The notes under the pieces are model-generated. The model ran no database searches. It was given only the letters and a program-made list of their open reading frames with translations, and was not told the DNA's origin. A program made the translations under genes and the position numbers. A DNA stretch of 64,000 bases from the NCBI GenBank assembly GCA_028015205.1, contig CM051519.1:90789539-90853538 (forward strand), read 5' to 3'. Each line of letters starts with the position of its first letter. Position 1 is the first letter of the stretch. Source of the DNA: Mytilisepta virgata (Eukaryota; Mollusca; Bivalvia; Mytilida; Mytilidae). Shown one piece after another: positions 40,101 through 55,100 of the stretch.

Positions 40101-43100
40101 TTTTGTCATCAGTAACAACATATTAAAATTTGAAAAGCTTTGGTTGAACAGTTCATAAGTTATCACACGGACACCACTGGGAAAGCCATTTTTCAATCTT
40201 TCAAGAACCATAACTCCTGAACGGTGAAAGTGAAAATCGTCAATATCGAACATGACCTCCATTTTGTCATCAGTAACAACATATTAAAATTTGAAAAGCT
40301 TTGGTTGAACAGTTCATAAGTTATCACACGGACACCACTGGGAAAGCCATTTTTCAATCTTTCAAGAACCATAACTCCTGAACGGTGAAAGTGAAAATCG
40401 TCAATATCGAACATGACCTCCATTTTGTCATCAGTAACAACATATTAAAATTTGAAAAGCTTTGGTTGAACAGTTCATAAGTTATCACACAGACACCACT
40501 GGAAAAGCCATTTTTCAATCTTTCAAGAACCATAACTCTTGAACGGTGAAAGTGAAAATCGTCAATATCGAACTTGACCTCTATTTTGTCATCAGTAACA
40601 ACATATTAAAATTTGAAAAGCTTTGGTTGAACAGTTCATAAGTTATTGCACGGACACTGTTTGGCAGCCGCCCGTCCGCCCGCCCGCCGTACATCACCAA
40701 TTTAATAACCGATATTTTCCTATGAAAATCCGGTTAATGACAAAAAAATAATAGCTTGGTGTGAATTTTTATGATCAAATAAAAATCAAAAGAAATATGA
40801 ACTAAAGTCTCACAGCATCCATGCTCAGAAGGAAGTGTCATAAATATTAGAGTTTTTTGGTGTCGCTCATCAGTTTAAAAATGTCTCCTGTCAAGTCTAG
40901 AAAGAGTTATACAGCTTCATTTAAGCTTGAGGCTAGCTATTACTTTTGCCAAAGAACTTTTTAATAATTGTTTCGTGCTGACTAAAATTTATCATTGTAG
41001 TGCTCACCTGTTAATTGTTATAACATGTTTAAATAAAAGATAAAATTAGAAAAAGATAGAAAGATGTTTTCTTTACTTGTAATTCTATACTTCGTTTTTT
41101 AGTTAGTTCCCTTTACATAGCTTCTTTATAATTAGTAACATATTCAACCAGAAGTCATTTTATCTTCTCTAGTTTTATCATTGTTTTATCATTGTTTACA
41201 CAAATCATAACATAAACATACAAACTACAAAATGGATGGGATAGATTCATGAAAAATATGAAACAAACAAGGTATTTCTTATGATTTTATTTGCAATTCT
41301 AATATGACGCCCTTCAAGGCTTCAAGGCTTTGGGACCACAAGCATGGTTAAACATTAGTTGCCGTACTTCTGGTAACTGTCAAAACATCTAGAAAAGTCG
41401 CACCTCTATTTAAGACGCAGGGTAAATTCCCAAAGAAAAATATAGCAACTAATACAACGAAAAATATGGTAATTGTGTCATAGGTATAAAATTGGTACCC
41501 ATCTTATAACCCATCATTGTCGCACTTCACACAAACTATGCATTAACTGTGGCCTTAAGTTGCTGAGAATTTTGCAATAAAGAAATCCTAAATATGACTG
41601 ATAAGACAATATATTGTACCTCTCTTACTACTCATAGAATTTTGATCAACATCACAAACTATTAATTATGGACTCTAGCTGATGACAATCTTGCAACCAA
41701 AAATTTCTATAGTCCATATGGTAAAAATGTTTTTATTTCATGTTTTACACAACCACACAATTATGGTTATGTATGATGAAAAATGCTGCATAATAATACT
41801 TTATAAACTAAACACAAATTATACATTTAGCAAAAAAAAATTCTCAACACTTACTTGCATCAACATTGTCTAAAGCATTAGTAACACAATCTAAATTTTC
41901 AAAGAATGCATCTGTATAGATATTTTCTGTGTCTGCACCTACTCTGTTCTCTTGAGATTCAATGTTAAATGATGGATTCATGTCTTTGGCTGCATTTGCT
42001 GCAGTACTAGACTTAGGTTTCTACAATACCAAGCATAGAGTAGTGAATTATGCAATAATTCAACAAAATTTCTATTAAAAAACACTTTTTTTTTTCATTT
42101 TCATTCTCATAAAAACACTTTTTTTTCATTTTCATTCTCATAAAAACACTAAGTACTTATTGTTTTATCATAAACTCCTAGAAAGGGAAAATGTCATGCA
42201 ATTTAAAATGACATTCGAAAGTCATAAGTATTAATCTACAATTTCTTTTCAATAGTTTTAATTAATAATTGTCTTATTCACTGCTGAAATACCTCATTTT
42301 TACGAAAGCAGATTTTCCATTTTTTTTTTTTTTAACATGTAATAAAAGTATGACCACACAACAAATATGAAGTTATTCAATATGTGCACATTTCGTTTCC
42401 AAAAGTTCAAACCATGTTGACTTTTAGGATAAAATTCTAAAATAAATGCCAAAGTATGTGGGACACACATTAATATTGCAGAAAATTGAAATTTTCTATA
42501 TTTTGTTTAATTAAAAGAATTCAAAATCCAATTACCTTTGTTTAAAATATATACTATATATAAGCAATGCTGCTCATTAATTATTTCCCAATAAAGGCAC
42601 TAGCTTAAGCATCCATGTATGTACTAATTTGAATTTGGTCCAGCACGTTTATTACCTTTAATATAATTTTATACCTGAACATCCCACGGTCTGAACAGAA
42701 ACTGTCTATTGAGGTTAGATTTCTCAATTATGTCCATGTCAGTAACAATTGCTTTGCCTCCATCACAACCTAACCCCATCATGGCCCAATTTTTCAACAT
42801 TTCACATCCTATTGCACCAGCCCCTACCTGCAAAAATAAAAATTTGTTTTGATATATATATTCTGGTAGACATTTAATGTATGCCTGGTACAAATTTATT
42901 CCATCTCAGCTTTCAAAATATAGTTGAACTTCCTTGGCTCGAACTCCGATCGTTCAAACTCGTGTCAGAGTCCCATCATTTTTCATTATTTATCTATGTA
43001 AATAAATCCCGGTTTCTCGAACTTCGTTCGCTCGAACTCTCGAACTATTACTTTGGTCCTTTCAATAATAAAACTTAAAATTACAATGCGAGACTGGAAC

Positions 43101-46100
43101 TTACCTGTAAAATCAATCACGCACCTGTAAACTAGTTCATTGATCATCCAAGCTATGATTCAGAGTGCGCAGCCAATCAATAGATAATCTTTAATGTTTG
43201 TCATAATTATTGTAAATCGATAATTAACTTTAATTGGATCTTTGATGAATTTCAGTTGTATAAACAAGATGTTTAAAATTTATACTTTGGGACATCAACA
43301 TGAACAGTTATCACATTTTACTTTGATGCATTGGCTTGGGATAAAAACTGGGACAAGTAAAAGTTGTAGAAAAACAAAAGCTGTGAAATAATAATGAAAT
43401 ATCATCTTTTGCTTAAAAAAGACCTTCCGATTCATTTTCGATCAGTTTAAGATTATGACAGATGCTACCGTGTAACATTTTCAGTGGTCGTCTGTTGTCG
43501 TTACCTAAAATCGATATTCAACACACCTCAATTAATTTAATCAGCAAATGAAAGACACATCAATGAAAAACATGTTTATTAACAACAAAAATTAACACAT
43601 TTTCCAAGGTCATTCATTAACTAATTGTAAATACTGCACTTCCAGTACAGATACAAAAAGATTTCCAGAAATTTCCGAACTGTATTTCTTGGTCCCTCTG
43701 AGTTCGACCCATAGAGGTTTAACTGTAATGTGTATTATATAGAATTTTTCAACCTGTTTTTCTTTTTAAGCCAATAATGGAGCCCAAGCTACTTGAGGAT
43801 GATAGGGGAGTGACCTCTATCTGAAGCTGACAAGAAGTGCAGAGAGAACGGGGAGAATCTGTTTATGTTTGTTTAGTTGGGGTTCTATGCCGTTTTCATC
43901 ACATTTTGGCTATTTTGCGGCGGCCTGTTTTATTGGTGGAGGAAGCCGGAATACCCGGAGAGAACCACGACCTTTGGTAGGAAAATTGGCAATACTTGTC
44001 AATTAAGAACAGAGTCGAACACACCCCGTCACAGGTGAGATTCAAACTCACAACCTCCGTGTTGACAGGCTAATGATCATTCTAATGCAACATAACATAT
44101 AACGTCCTTTTTGATTGGATAACGTCAAGCGTAAAATCCACGGTTTACCGTCGGAACCATTGACGACAACGTTGAGCAAAAGCATTTGACGTTTCCTGTT
44201 TACTTTTTATTCTATTTTTTAACGTTTAACGGAGGTTGCATTAGAATGGGGATAACTGTGTTGTATTTTATCAGTTGCCGACATAAACCAGTGGTTTTAC
44301 CATCGCAAATATCCGTTTACCTGGCGACGCTATGCGTCGCCAGGTAAACTCAATTTGCGACGGTAAAACCAGCGGTTTACGTCGGCAACAGATAAAATAC
44401 AATACAGTTATCCCCTAATTAGTCGTCATGACGAACTACCTAGACCACTTGGCCAGCGGGGCCCCAAAAACCTGTTTAGCAATAGGAAAATAAATAATAT
44501 TGAATGGACAGAAAATAAACATGTACATACCAAGAAATATTTTTGTTTTCCTATTTTCTTCTGAAAATCACTTCCAAATACAGCAATCTGACCATCATAT
44601 CTACAGTTTTGCTGTAATTATAAACATTTTATAATAATACTGAGTTATGTTTCCTTTCTCCACTTAACACTAATACATTTTCAAAGATCAAAAAGAAATT
44701 CCGTTTGAGATTATCTTAATGTGTTACCACATACAGTTTAAAACTAGTGAATACAGTGTTAACAGCATATACATGAAAACAAAGCATGTCATTTACTTTC
44801 TCTTATTCTTGAAATGTTTAATCTGTAGTTAAAATATAATATTTTTAACCACTTCCGGGTGATTAAATTTCTATGAGGTAATTCCTTCCGTTTTTTTAAC
44901 ATTTAATGGAAAGATAAACCAGAGAAGTTCCGAAAGGGCGTTCATGTAAACAAAATGCGTAGCAAGGACATTTTCTTGAGGTTTTTGTTGAAGATCATAG
45001 GAGAAACACATTCTCCTTCAATTTACATGTGAGTTTTAGAATTTCTCCACCCTCTATAGTTACATTTTAGATTTTAACACATTCGCTATAAGCTCACGTG
45101 TTGAAAATAAAAAATTTAACTATCTCGGGTGGAGAAATTCCATAACACACTCGTACCTGAAGGAGAATTATAGGTTTCACAATGAGTCAAAATTAGATAT
45201 TGCTTGTTCTCCAATTCTTGTGATGTTCTAGCTATTCTGGACCGGTTGTGTAAATAAATTTACCCCAAGTGTGGTTTATTTTTTTTCTAGCATTTTGATT
45301 GGCTGTTATTAATTTCCGGTACTACTTTTAATTACCGGAACTACTTGTTATTTCAAAAGTAATGTCACAATTATTACTTTTCTATTTACCATACTTATAT
45401 TATAAATGTTCAAATTACAAGATAGTTATTTATCTGCTACAAATTGTCAATTTAAAATAGGAGAGTGATGTGGGCGGCGTATTAATTGATTGGAAGTTTC
45501 TGTGAGAGGCAAGATGGGTACTCACAAATTAGTTTCGGAAGAATCATTGGAGAAAAAGACTCTACCATTGTTTTTTCGTGGATTACGATATTTTTCCAAT
45601 CTCGATAGTTAAATTTTCGCATTTTAAAACTCGCAGCAAGCCTTGAGTTTTAAAATGCAAAAATTTAACTTTCTCGAGTGGACAAATATCGTAATCCACT
45701 CAAAACAATGATAGTGTCTAAATATATATATCAAATCGAGTTGTTTAATTTGGATATAATAATAAACAAGCCTTTGGTGAGTTTATTATTAAGTCCAAAT
45801 TAAATAACGAGAGTTGATATCAAGCGGTATCTAATTCTTACGAGATGTTCAACCTATTTCTCTTATGAGTCTTCAGGAATATATGTTTGTTTGTGATTTG
45901 GCGTCCGACCTGCAGGAAATCTTAACGTTCATTTTTCTGTGACGTCAAATGTTGCTATGCAACGGTGGCTTTCAACAATGACCACATAGATTTCAACTAG
46001 TCAGAAAACAGCGACTTTTGGATCAAGGCCAATCAAATAAAAGAATTTCTTGTAACACTTGTTCATATCATATGATGGGGAATTAGTTATGACAAATAAT

Positions 46101-49100
46101 TCATCGCGCGAGAAATAGATAACAATGCACCATCATAAGAGAATCTATATATATCAACCTATTACTTACTGGTTTACATGCTTCTTCTGTAAGTATAGCA
46201 TCTAAATTTTCTTCTGGTAGACATTCCAATGCATCAAAATATAAAAACTGGTTTACTGGACCAAACTTCCCTGAACATGCCTTCATTACTTCCTGTGCAG
46301 CTATGCCACCTATAATGGCTGCCAACGGACATAAATCTCCTCTGGCAGAATGTGAAAATTCTCTCAGAACAGATTCATCAAGTTCATCAACCTTTGCTTG
46401 AGATTTACTATTGACCTCCTTGGCAATGGTTATAAATGCATCAGCATCTGCCTAGAACAAGATGGAACATTGTTACTTTATACCAAACAACTGTTCCATT
46501 ATTATTTAACAATTTCATGATTGATCACTGTAAATTCAGAACAGTGTAATTCTCAGAAATGCAATAGGAGGAGCACCGCCGAAGTGGTTATATTACTTAA
46601 ACTATTATCAAACATTGACCAATTGATTTAAACAGTTCCAATCATTACTAAAGAAATTTGCCCAGTAATGTCATGTGTTTACAAATAAAAAATATTGTAT
46701 TTTGAATTTTATCATTTGCTTGGTTTTTTCAGTCTACAGGTAATGCTTGAAGAATCATAATACATATATCTCTTCCCTTATAGGCAAGAGAATAATATAT
46801 TAAAAACATTACAACCATATATATAAAGACATCACATCTAAAGTCAAAATAAATGAAATTTTTCAAGTCAAAAAATATTTATTATCATATGTCATGAATA
46901 TTAATAGGGATAAACTAGCTTTTGATTGGTTGCACTTTGTCGAATTATTTACAATATTTTGATACGGTGTGACCAATAAATCTCCAAAATAAGTATACCA
47001 TTTGATTTAATGCTGACCTATGAGTAAAAAAGTAAAATTGCTACCAAATATTACACAGGTACAACATTAGAACTTTCTTTAAAAAGTCAATAACAGGATA
47101 TGAGGACCTCAAGATTTGGCACTCGAGATGACTTGATCTGAGTGAAATAACTGTCAAGAAATAAGCAAATTAGTATACTATTCAATACACAAACTTATAT
47201 GAAGTATAACGAGCATTCTGAACGTATTGCTGGGCAATACAATGTCGCCTACTGGCTTAATCTATCAGAAAACACGCAAAATCTCCCTTTGTATGTGAAT
47301 CGGACAAAAACATTATGACAAAGTGCGTAAAACTGATTATTTGCATGAATTTTCTAAGTCCACAAACAATAACTTTGCAAAAAAAAAAAACCGCAACCAA
47401 ATTTAAACTTGATCTGTAACTTGTCGATGGTAAAACCATAAGTCTGCAAAAAAATCATCCAAACAGAAAGAAATTCGAAACTGATCTGCACTTTGTCAGG
47501 GTTAAACTATAAACCAAATATCAAATCAATATCTTCAAGCATGATGAAAATAAATTGCTTCGCTGAGCGCAGCTGGATACGACCGCAGAGGTCCAACCCT
47601 GAACAGTTGGGGCAAAAATGGACACAATATTCACGCTTGATACAGGTCTGAATTTGGATTGTAATTAAATATTTGACACATAATAGGTTTCTGACACAGA
47701 ATAACTGTAGTCAAAGAACTTAGAATTGGACATATGATTTGAATTTATATTCAATTTTTTGCTTTTTGTGCAATACAATATGCTGTTGCGAATTGACCCC
47801 TCCTCCCCCCCAAAAAAATAAAATTTAACCCCTTTTTTTGCTTTTTTGCAATACACTATGCTGTTGCGTACTGACGCCCCACCCCCCTCCCCACCCTTTG
47901 TTTTGTAAAATAAAAATTTGAAGACATTTTCTTTTTAATTTCTGAAATCCGAAATGAGAAAAAATTCCCCCCCCCCCACAATTTCTTATTTACCCCCCCC
48001 CCCCCTTTTCCCTTTTTCAAAAAAAAAAATTGTTTCCCTCAAGATATGGTCATAATCCCTATTCAAATTTCTCATGGAGTTTGCAAACATAATTACCCAT
48101 TTAAATATATCATAAAAGTCTTAAAATAAAAAATGACATATGGACAAAATTAATATTAATTAATAGTAACTTCTAAAAATAAACTGACAGCTATAAATCA
48201 CCCCAAGACAATCTACATTTCTTTATACATAATTTACAAGCAGTGTGAGGGAGGTAATTGAATCATACACAACATTTTACTTTAAATGTGTTTGGATTAC
48301 CTCCCTTACACCAAGATAATAACCAAACAAGAAAAATGCTTATTGGGCCCTTTTTGGAACCTAATTCTTAAACTGTTGGGACCAAAACTCCCAAAATCAA
48401 TCCCAACCTTCCTTTTGTGGTCATAAACCTTGTGTTTAAATTTCATAGATTTCTATTAACTTATACTAAAGTTATACTGCGAAAACCAAATGTCTTCGGA
48501 CGACGACGACGATGCCAACGTCATACTAATATACGACAGCAAAAATTTTGCGGTCGTATAAAAAGTGTGGAAAACTGATTATTTGAATGAATTTTCTAAG
48601 TCCAAGGACCATAACTCTGCAAACAATCATCAGATAGGAACAAATTTCATAATAGATCTGCAACTTGTCATGGTAAGACTATAAACCAAATATCAAATCA
48701 ATATCTTCAAGCATGACAAAAAAAAAGTGCGGAAAACTGATTTGCCAGACTGACGGAGTGCAAACCTATAGTCCCCTTCAACTTCGCTGGTGGGGGACTA
48801 ATAAATAAAGAATAATAGGTAGTTTCGTTTTTGATACTGACTATATCATGTGGAATATCTAGACAAAGGGCGTGTTTAGATATTCCACATGATGTAGTCA
48901 GTATCAAAAACGAAACTAGGGCTCGTCTAGATATTCCATATGATATAGTCAGTATCAAAAACGAAACTACCTATTATTCTGTTTATCTGTAATTCATTCT
49001 TTTCTGAAAAATATCACTTCTTCAACTAATTTTAATGTGCACTATTTTTCATAGTGAAGTTTGTAATGTGGTTGACCAATCGTTTTTGAAACGATTGGTC

Positions 49101-52100
49101 AAAACGATTGGTCAACACATTCTTGACAGTGAATGGGAAAGGAAAATATGGACTATTTGCGTGAATAGACTTGTCATTGATAATTTCCCGTAATTCATTT
49201 TCATTGAATGATCAGATAAGTAGATCCTTCCACATTACGTTACACAATGTATTGTCTAAATTTTCTGTGATACAGCCTGTATGTGGTACTCGAAAATATA
49301 AGGCAAAAAGATCAAAGGAAATATGTAGGAAATGCCAACAAACATTGTTTCTGAAATATACAGAATGCTAACATACCTTGCATCGGCTTTTAGGAAGTTC
49401 TCCTTTCAACTTGACATATTGTGATAATGCCTGGAAGGCAATATGCAACTGTCCTGGTCTGTCAAATTTAGCAAAATCAGTCAAAACAAATTCTGGGGCA
49501 TCCAAAGCATTCTTAATGGATTTCTAAAAACACCATGTGTCTTTTAAGTACAAAATTTTTAAACAATACATAAATCAAGGAATACAATTTCATAATATAT
49601 CCCGTTTACTTTTACTTTTATCCTGTAAAAAATTATGAATCTACAGTACTTAATTCTGTTTCTGACACAAGGAGCCAAAGGCTAAAAATTAATGGAGTCA
49701 CTAAGGTGTGAAATGTAGGTTATTCAGACTCTTTTGTTGCAAATATTTGTTGAACTATAAAAAATTGTTGTTGTAATAAAATCATTGATATCATTGTCTA
49801 TAGACGCCAGACAATGTACCAGGCCATTTTTTATACGACAGCAAAAGTTTCTGGTTGTATTATGAAACTTTTGCGGTCGTATATAAAAAAAGTGTTAACA
49901 GTTGTAAATATTGTTTTACATGTTTTTTTTTCTTTTTTAGTTTAAAAACAAAATATTAGTTTAGTACTTATGTTTATATTTCAACCCATAAAATTGTACA
50001 ATTAATGTCCCTGACTAAGTATAAAACATTTCAAGATTAAAGTTTTTCAGTTCTTCAACAAGCATAGGTTAGCAAATCTTCTGACATTAGTGAGTTGTAG
50101 AATACTATAAGGTGACATAAATAACATTTATCTACCAATTACTTACAAATTTCATTTCTTTTGGCTTTTTCACTTGAGTAACAATCCCGCCTCTCTCATA
50201 TCTCGACAAACCAGAAGTATCTCCAATACTGAAAGTGTATGGACCTAGAAGGAAAAAAACCTCTCAAATTCAGAATTTCTTTTCTTCTAAAACCATAATA
50301 TATCTACTGAAACCACCATACATTAAATAGCTAAGTCAAATTTTCTTAAAAAATTATTACGTCAACAAGAAATGAGCTATCAAACTAACACAAATAAAGA
50401 TTTTCCACCTTCAATGTTTGGAGCAAATAGCCACCCGACACTGTTTGTCAAAGTAACAACCAACTTTTTACACTAGAAAATCAGGTTAAACAAGATTGCT
50501 ATTTTAGCCATATGTCCCCCGCCACAGAGGAAAAGTCGAAGCCACACAACATATACAAAATGTGTATTAATGAACTCGTGGCACAGTATGGATGTCAACA
50601 TATAATAAAAAAAATTGCAGTACAATACAAATAAATATTTGCGTCCACAAAGTGTTCCTATAGTGTCACATGCACAGAAACTTTAAAGTCCCATAACTCC
50701 CGTAAAATTTGTCGAATCAGAATCGCGGTGCAGTAGGATAAAGTACATGTAGTGACAAACAATCCTACAAAATTTGAAGGAAATCTGATCAGCGGTCTCA
50801 GAGAAGTTGTGCTGACAAAGTGTTCCTATAGCGTCGAATGCAGAAAAAGTTAAAGACCAATAACTCCTGTAAAATTTGTCTTATCAAAATGAACATGCAA
50901 TAGGATGAAGAACATATGGTGACTAACAGTCTTATAAAATTTTAATCAAATTCGATCAGCGGTCTCAGGGGACAAAAAATATCAATTACCTATCGACCAT
51001 GCCATTTTTTAAAATTCATTTTTAGCAATACACCAGGGACTAAACTAGACAGCAAAATGGAGGCTTTAGTCGCCAAAAAATTTCTTAAGTGCTTCCAAAT
51101 CGCTGACTTTGCACTTTCATATTGAAGACAAGTCGCCAAGAAGTTTTGACAAAAGGAAACAACTCTTACTTGCTTTTTGTGGCAAATTGTTAACAAAAAA
51201 TTCGTAAGGGTTCCGCGGAACCCAGTGTCTCGCCTACTTTTGATGTTGTCTATATTTTCAGTGTGATAGGTGAATGCACATAATAGATTTGCAGTTAATG
51301 AAATAAAACATTTGAAATGTATGAAAAAAGATTTTGTTGTAAAAAATTAATATAGTATGCAATTATATATATATAGATTTATAAATGAGTAGAAACATAA
51401 ATTTATTGAATGAACAAATGTTAAAGAAGACAAATTTTAAAGTGCTTAATGATCTAGCCTTTAATTAAAAAAGTAGAATATATATATAGGCTCTGAAACA
51501 CAGTAAATAAATTCCTGCAATGAAATAATGAAATCAATTCCAAAATTATCGTCTGGATACTCTATTTTGATAATGAAGAAACTTCTCTGCAAACTTAATA
51601 AAAATAATAAAGTTATTAAAATTTTTAAAAACTTTCACAACATAGTGAATGCAATGTTAAGTCCATTTATACGTAACAAGAGGCTGTCGAATGACAGCAA
51701 ACCGGATTTTCCTGCATGGAAATGATGTTTGCAAATCTGGATTCCCAAACAGGATGAAGTAAAGAAATAATTTTTGTAGGGTTTTGTAGGGTTCAGAAAT
51801 GGAAAGGCAAAAATCAATCTTGACCTCCTATTTATAGTAAGTGATAAATATTGGAATTTTTGAGAGTATATAAGTACACACACGGTGAAAGTGAAAATCG
51901 TCAATATCGGAACGGTGAAAGTGGAAATCGTCAATATCGAACTTGACCTCCATTTTGTCATCAGTAAAAACATATTAAAATTTGAAAAGCTTTGGTTGAA
52001 TAGTTCATAAGTTATCACACGGACACCATTGGAAAAGCCATTTTTCAATCTTTCAAGAATCATAACTCTTGAACGGTGAAAGTGAAAATCGTCAATATCG

Positions 52101-55100
52101 AACTTGACCTCCATTTTGTCATCAGTAAACAACATATTAAAATTTGAAAAGCTTTGGTTGAACAGTTCATAAGTTATCACACGGACACCACTGGGAAAGC
52201 CATTTTTCAATCTTTCAAGAACCATAACTCCTGAACGGTGAAAGTGAAAATCGTCAATATCGAACTTGACCTCCATTTTGTCATCAGTAACAACATATTA
52301 AAATTTGAAAAGCTTTGGTTGAACAGTTCATAAGTTATCACACGGACACCACTGGAAAAGCCATTTTTCAATCTTTCAAGAACCATAACTCTTGAACGGT
52401 GAAAGTGAAAATCGTCAATATCGAACTTGACCTCCATTTTGTCATCAGTAACAACATATTAAAATTTGAAAAGCTTTGGTTGAACAGTTCATAAGTTATC
52501 ACACGGACACCACTGGGAAAGCCATTTTTCAATCTTTCAAGAACCATAACTCCTGAACGGTGAAAGTGGAAATCGTCAATATCGAACTTGACCTCCATTT
52601 TGTCATCAGTAACAACATATTAAAATTTGAAAAGCTTTGGTTGAACAGTTCATAAGTTATCACACAGACACCACTGGAAAAGCCATTTTTCAATCTTTCA
52701 AGAACCATAACTCTTGAACGGTGAAAGTGAAAATCGTCAATATCGAACTTGACCTCCATTTTGTCATCAGTAACAACATATTAAAATTTGAAAAGCTTTG
52801 GTTGAACAGTTCATAAGTTATTGCACGGACACTGTTTGGCAGCCGCCCGTCCGCCCGCCCGACCGGCCGCCCGCCCGCCCGCCCGCCGTACATCACCAAT
52901 TTAATAACCGATATTTTCCTATGAAAATCCGGTTAAAAAACTGAAAAACATAAATAAATATTTTACAAAATTTTCTCCTGGATACAATCTTTATATCATA
53001 AACAAGCTTCTGTCCAAATTTGGTAAAATTCCTGGATAGTTTAAGAAAGTTATTAAAATTTTAAAAACTTTAACCACAGAGTGAATGTAATGTTTCCTGG
53101 CAGAAAAACTAAGTCCATTTATAAGTAAAATACGGAAATTTTTTTTTTTTTTTTACTAAATTTACTTCTGGATACTATATTATAATCATAAACAAGCTTC
53201 TGTCCAAGTTTGGTACAAATCCAGGATAGTTTAAGAAAGTTATTAAAATTTTGAAAACTTTAACCACAGAATGAATGTAATGTTTCCTGGCAGAAAAACT
53301 AAGTCCATTTATAAGTAATACACAGAAAAACTGGAATTTTTATTTTACAAAATTTACTTCTGGATACTATCTTATGATCATAAACAAGCTTCTGTCCAAG
53401 TTTGGTACAAATCCAGGATATTTTAAGAAAGTTATTAAAATTTAAAAAACTTTAACCACAGAGTGAATGTAATGTTTCCTGGCAGAAAAACTAAGTCCAT
53501 TTATAAGTAAAATACGGAAAAACTGGAATTTTTTTTTTACAAAATTTCCTTCTGGATACTATCTTATGATCATAAACAAGCCTCTGTCCAAGTTTGGTAG
53601 AAATCCAGGATAGTTTAAGAAAGTTATTAAAATTTCAAAAACTTTAACCACAGGGTGAATATTTGTGGACACCGCCGCCGCCGACGACGACGGAATGTAG
53701 GATCGCTATGTCTCGCTTTTTCGACAAAAGTCGAAGGCTCGACAACAAAATGGCACCAATTGAAGTCTTGTTCTGTCATTTTCGTTCCTTCAATTTTGAT
53801 AAATACTTCAGATTCTGATAAAGCCATGTGATAAATGATATTTACAGTCAGAATTCACTTTGATATTGACTTAATATTGTAATAGGATATTTTAAAATTA
53901 CTGAATATGCTAACAAGAGAAATGAACAATCATGAACATGTCGATTAATTGTGAGTGATCAAAAATGAATTTGACAGGCCTTTCATCCGTTTTGATTGAC
54001 TTAATTCAGTCATAAAAACTGAGATAAATGTCTATTGTAGAGAATTATCATATCATGTCTTGGTAAAATGATCATGGGCTTCACGAATCCAAAACAAGAA
54101 CCAAACAGTCTCTCTAAGGCTGGTCGCAATGACAGATGATAGTACATCAAATAGAGGCAATACTGGCTGTCCTGTTTAATGGAAAAGCGACACCCTTGGC
54201 AAGTTAAAGACTCCCATGCAGATGTTGAAGACGAGAAGGCTAAAATGCCACAATTGGGGCCACTCTTGCACCTATCGAGTGGAAAGGAATTAGCATACAT
54301 AAATACCTAAAACTCTGATCTTGCGGGCCTCGCACCCATTCAGTTCTGTCATTCCTTGTACTTCAGAAAAAGTTACATAATCACCATCCTCATAACCATG
54401 ACGAGATTCATCTAAACAAGTCACTACACCTTCTTTGTCCTTAAAATATATTTCAAGCTCCAAAAATATAACAAAATTTTGAAATTGTTATCTTTGTTAC
54501 ATTGACTATGAAAATGATGTTAATATAAGAGAGATGGCAACTTCTTATGAAGAAACATATGACACTAAATTTTCATTTCTTTTTTAAATATTTACAATGT
54601 ATAAGTCTATTAAATCATCATTTCGATCTGTTGTACTAGTCTGTGTGTAGTTTTTTTATAACATGTGAATTTAATTTATGAGTTTCAGGTCTTCTATTTA
54701 AAACACAAAGGAATCTATGAAACAGAATACATATAAATTTTATAGCATAAACAAGTATATACATATAAATACTTTGTATTACTCTTATAACAATACCTTT
54801 GTAATTGATGCCAACATATTACTGATTGGTTGTTCTCCATCTGTGTCATTCACCCAGAAACTCTCTCCAAAATCACAGAACACTTCACTGTCAAAAAAAC
54901 CAAACGATTGACAAAAATCATTCATGGAATTAACATCATAACCAACACAATGTTACATCCATATAAACCGCTATATTATAAGCTATATTATAACCTATCA
55001 AAAGTGTAAACTATCACTTTAAAATTCAATAACTTGTTTGTTTAGTTGGGATTTTACGCCGTTTTCAGCACATTTGGCTATTTTACGGCAGCCAGTTTTT

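Noticed and set aside
45900..46000. CRE-like TGACGTCA-type motif near GTGACGTCAAATG as a promoter
   Set aside because: It is a partial match inside a UBA1 intron between foldback elements, with no sign of a start site.
51635..52276. Longest open frame in the window (213 codons, minus strand)
   Set aside because: It runs through the 161-bp core array and out of it. The unit length is not a multiple of three, so the same sequence is read in shifting frames; similar frames recur in each array. No splice or protein-family support.
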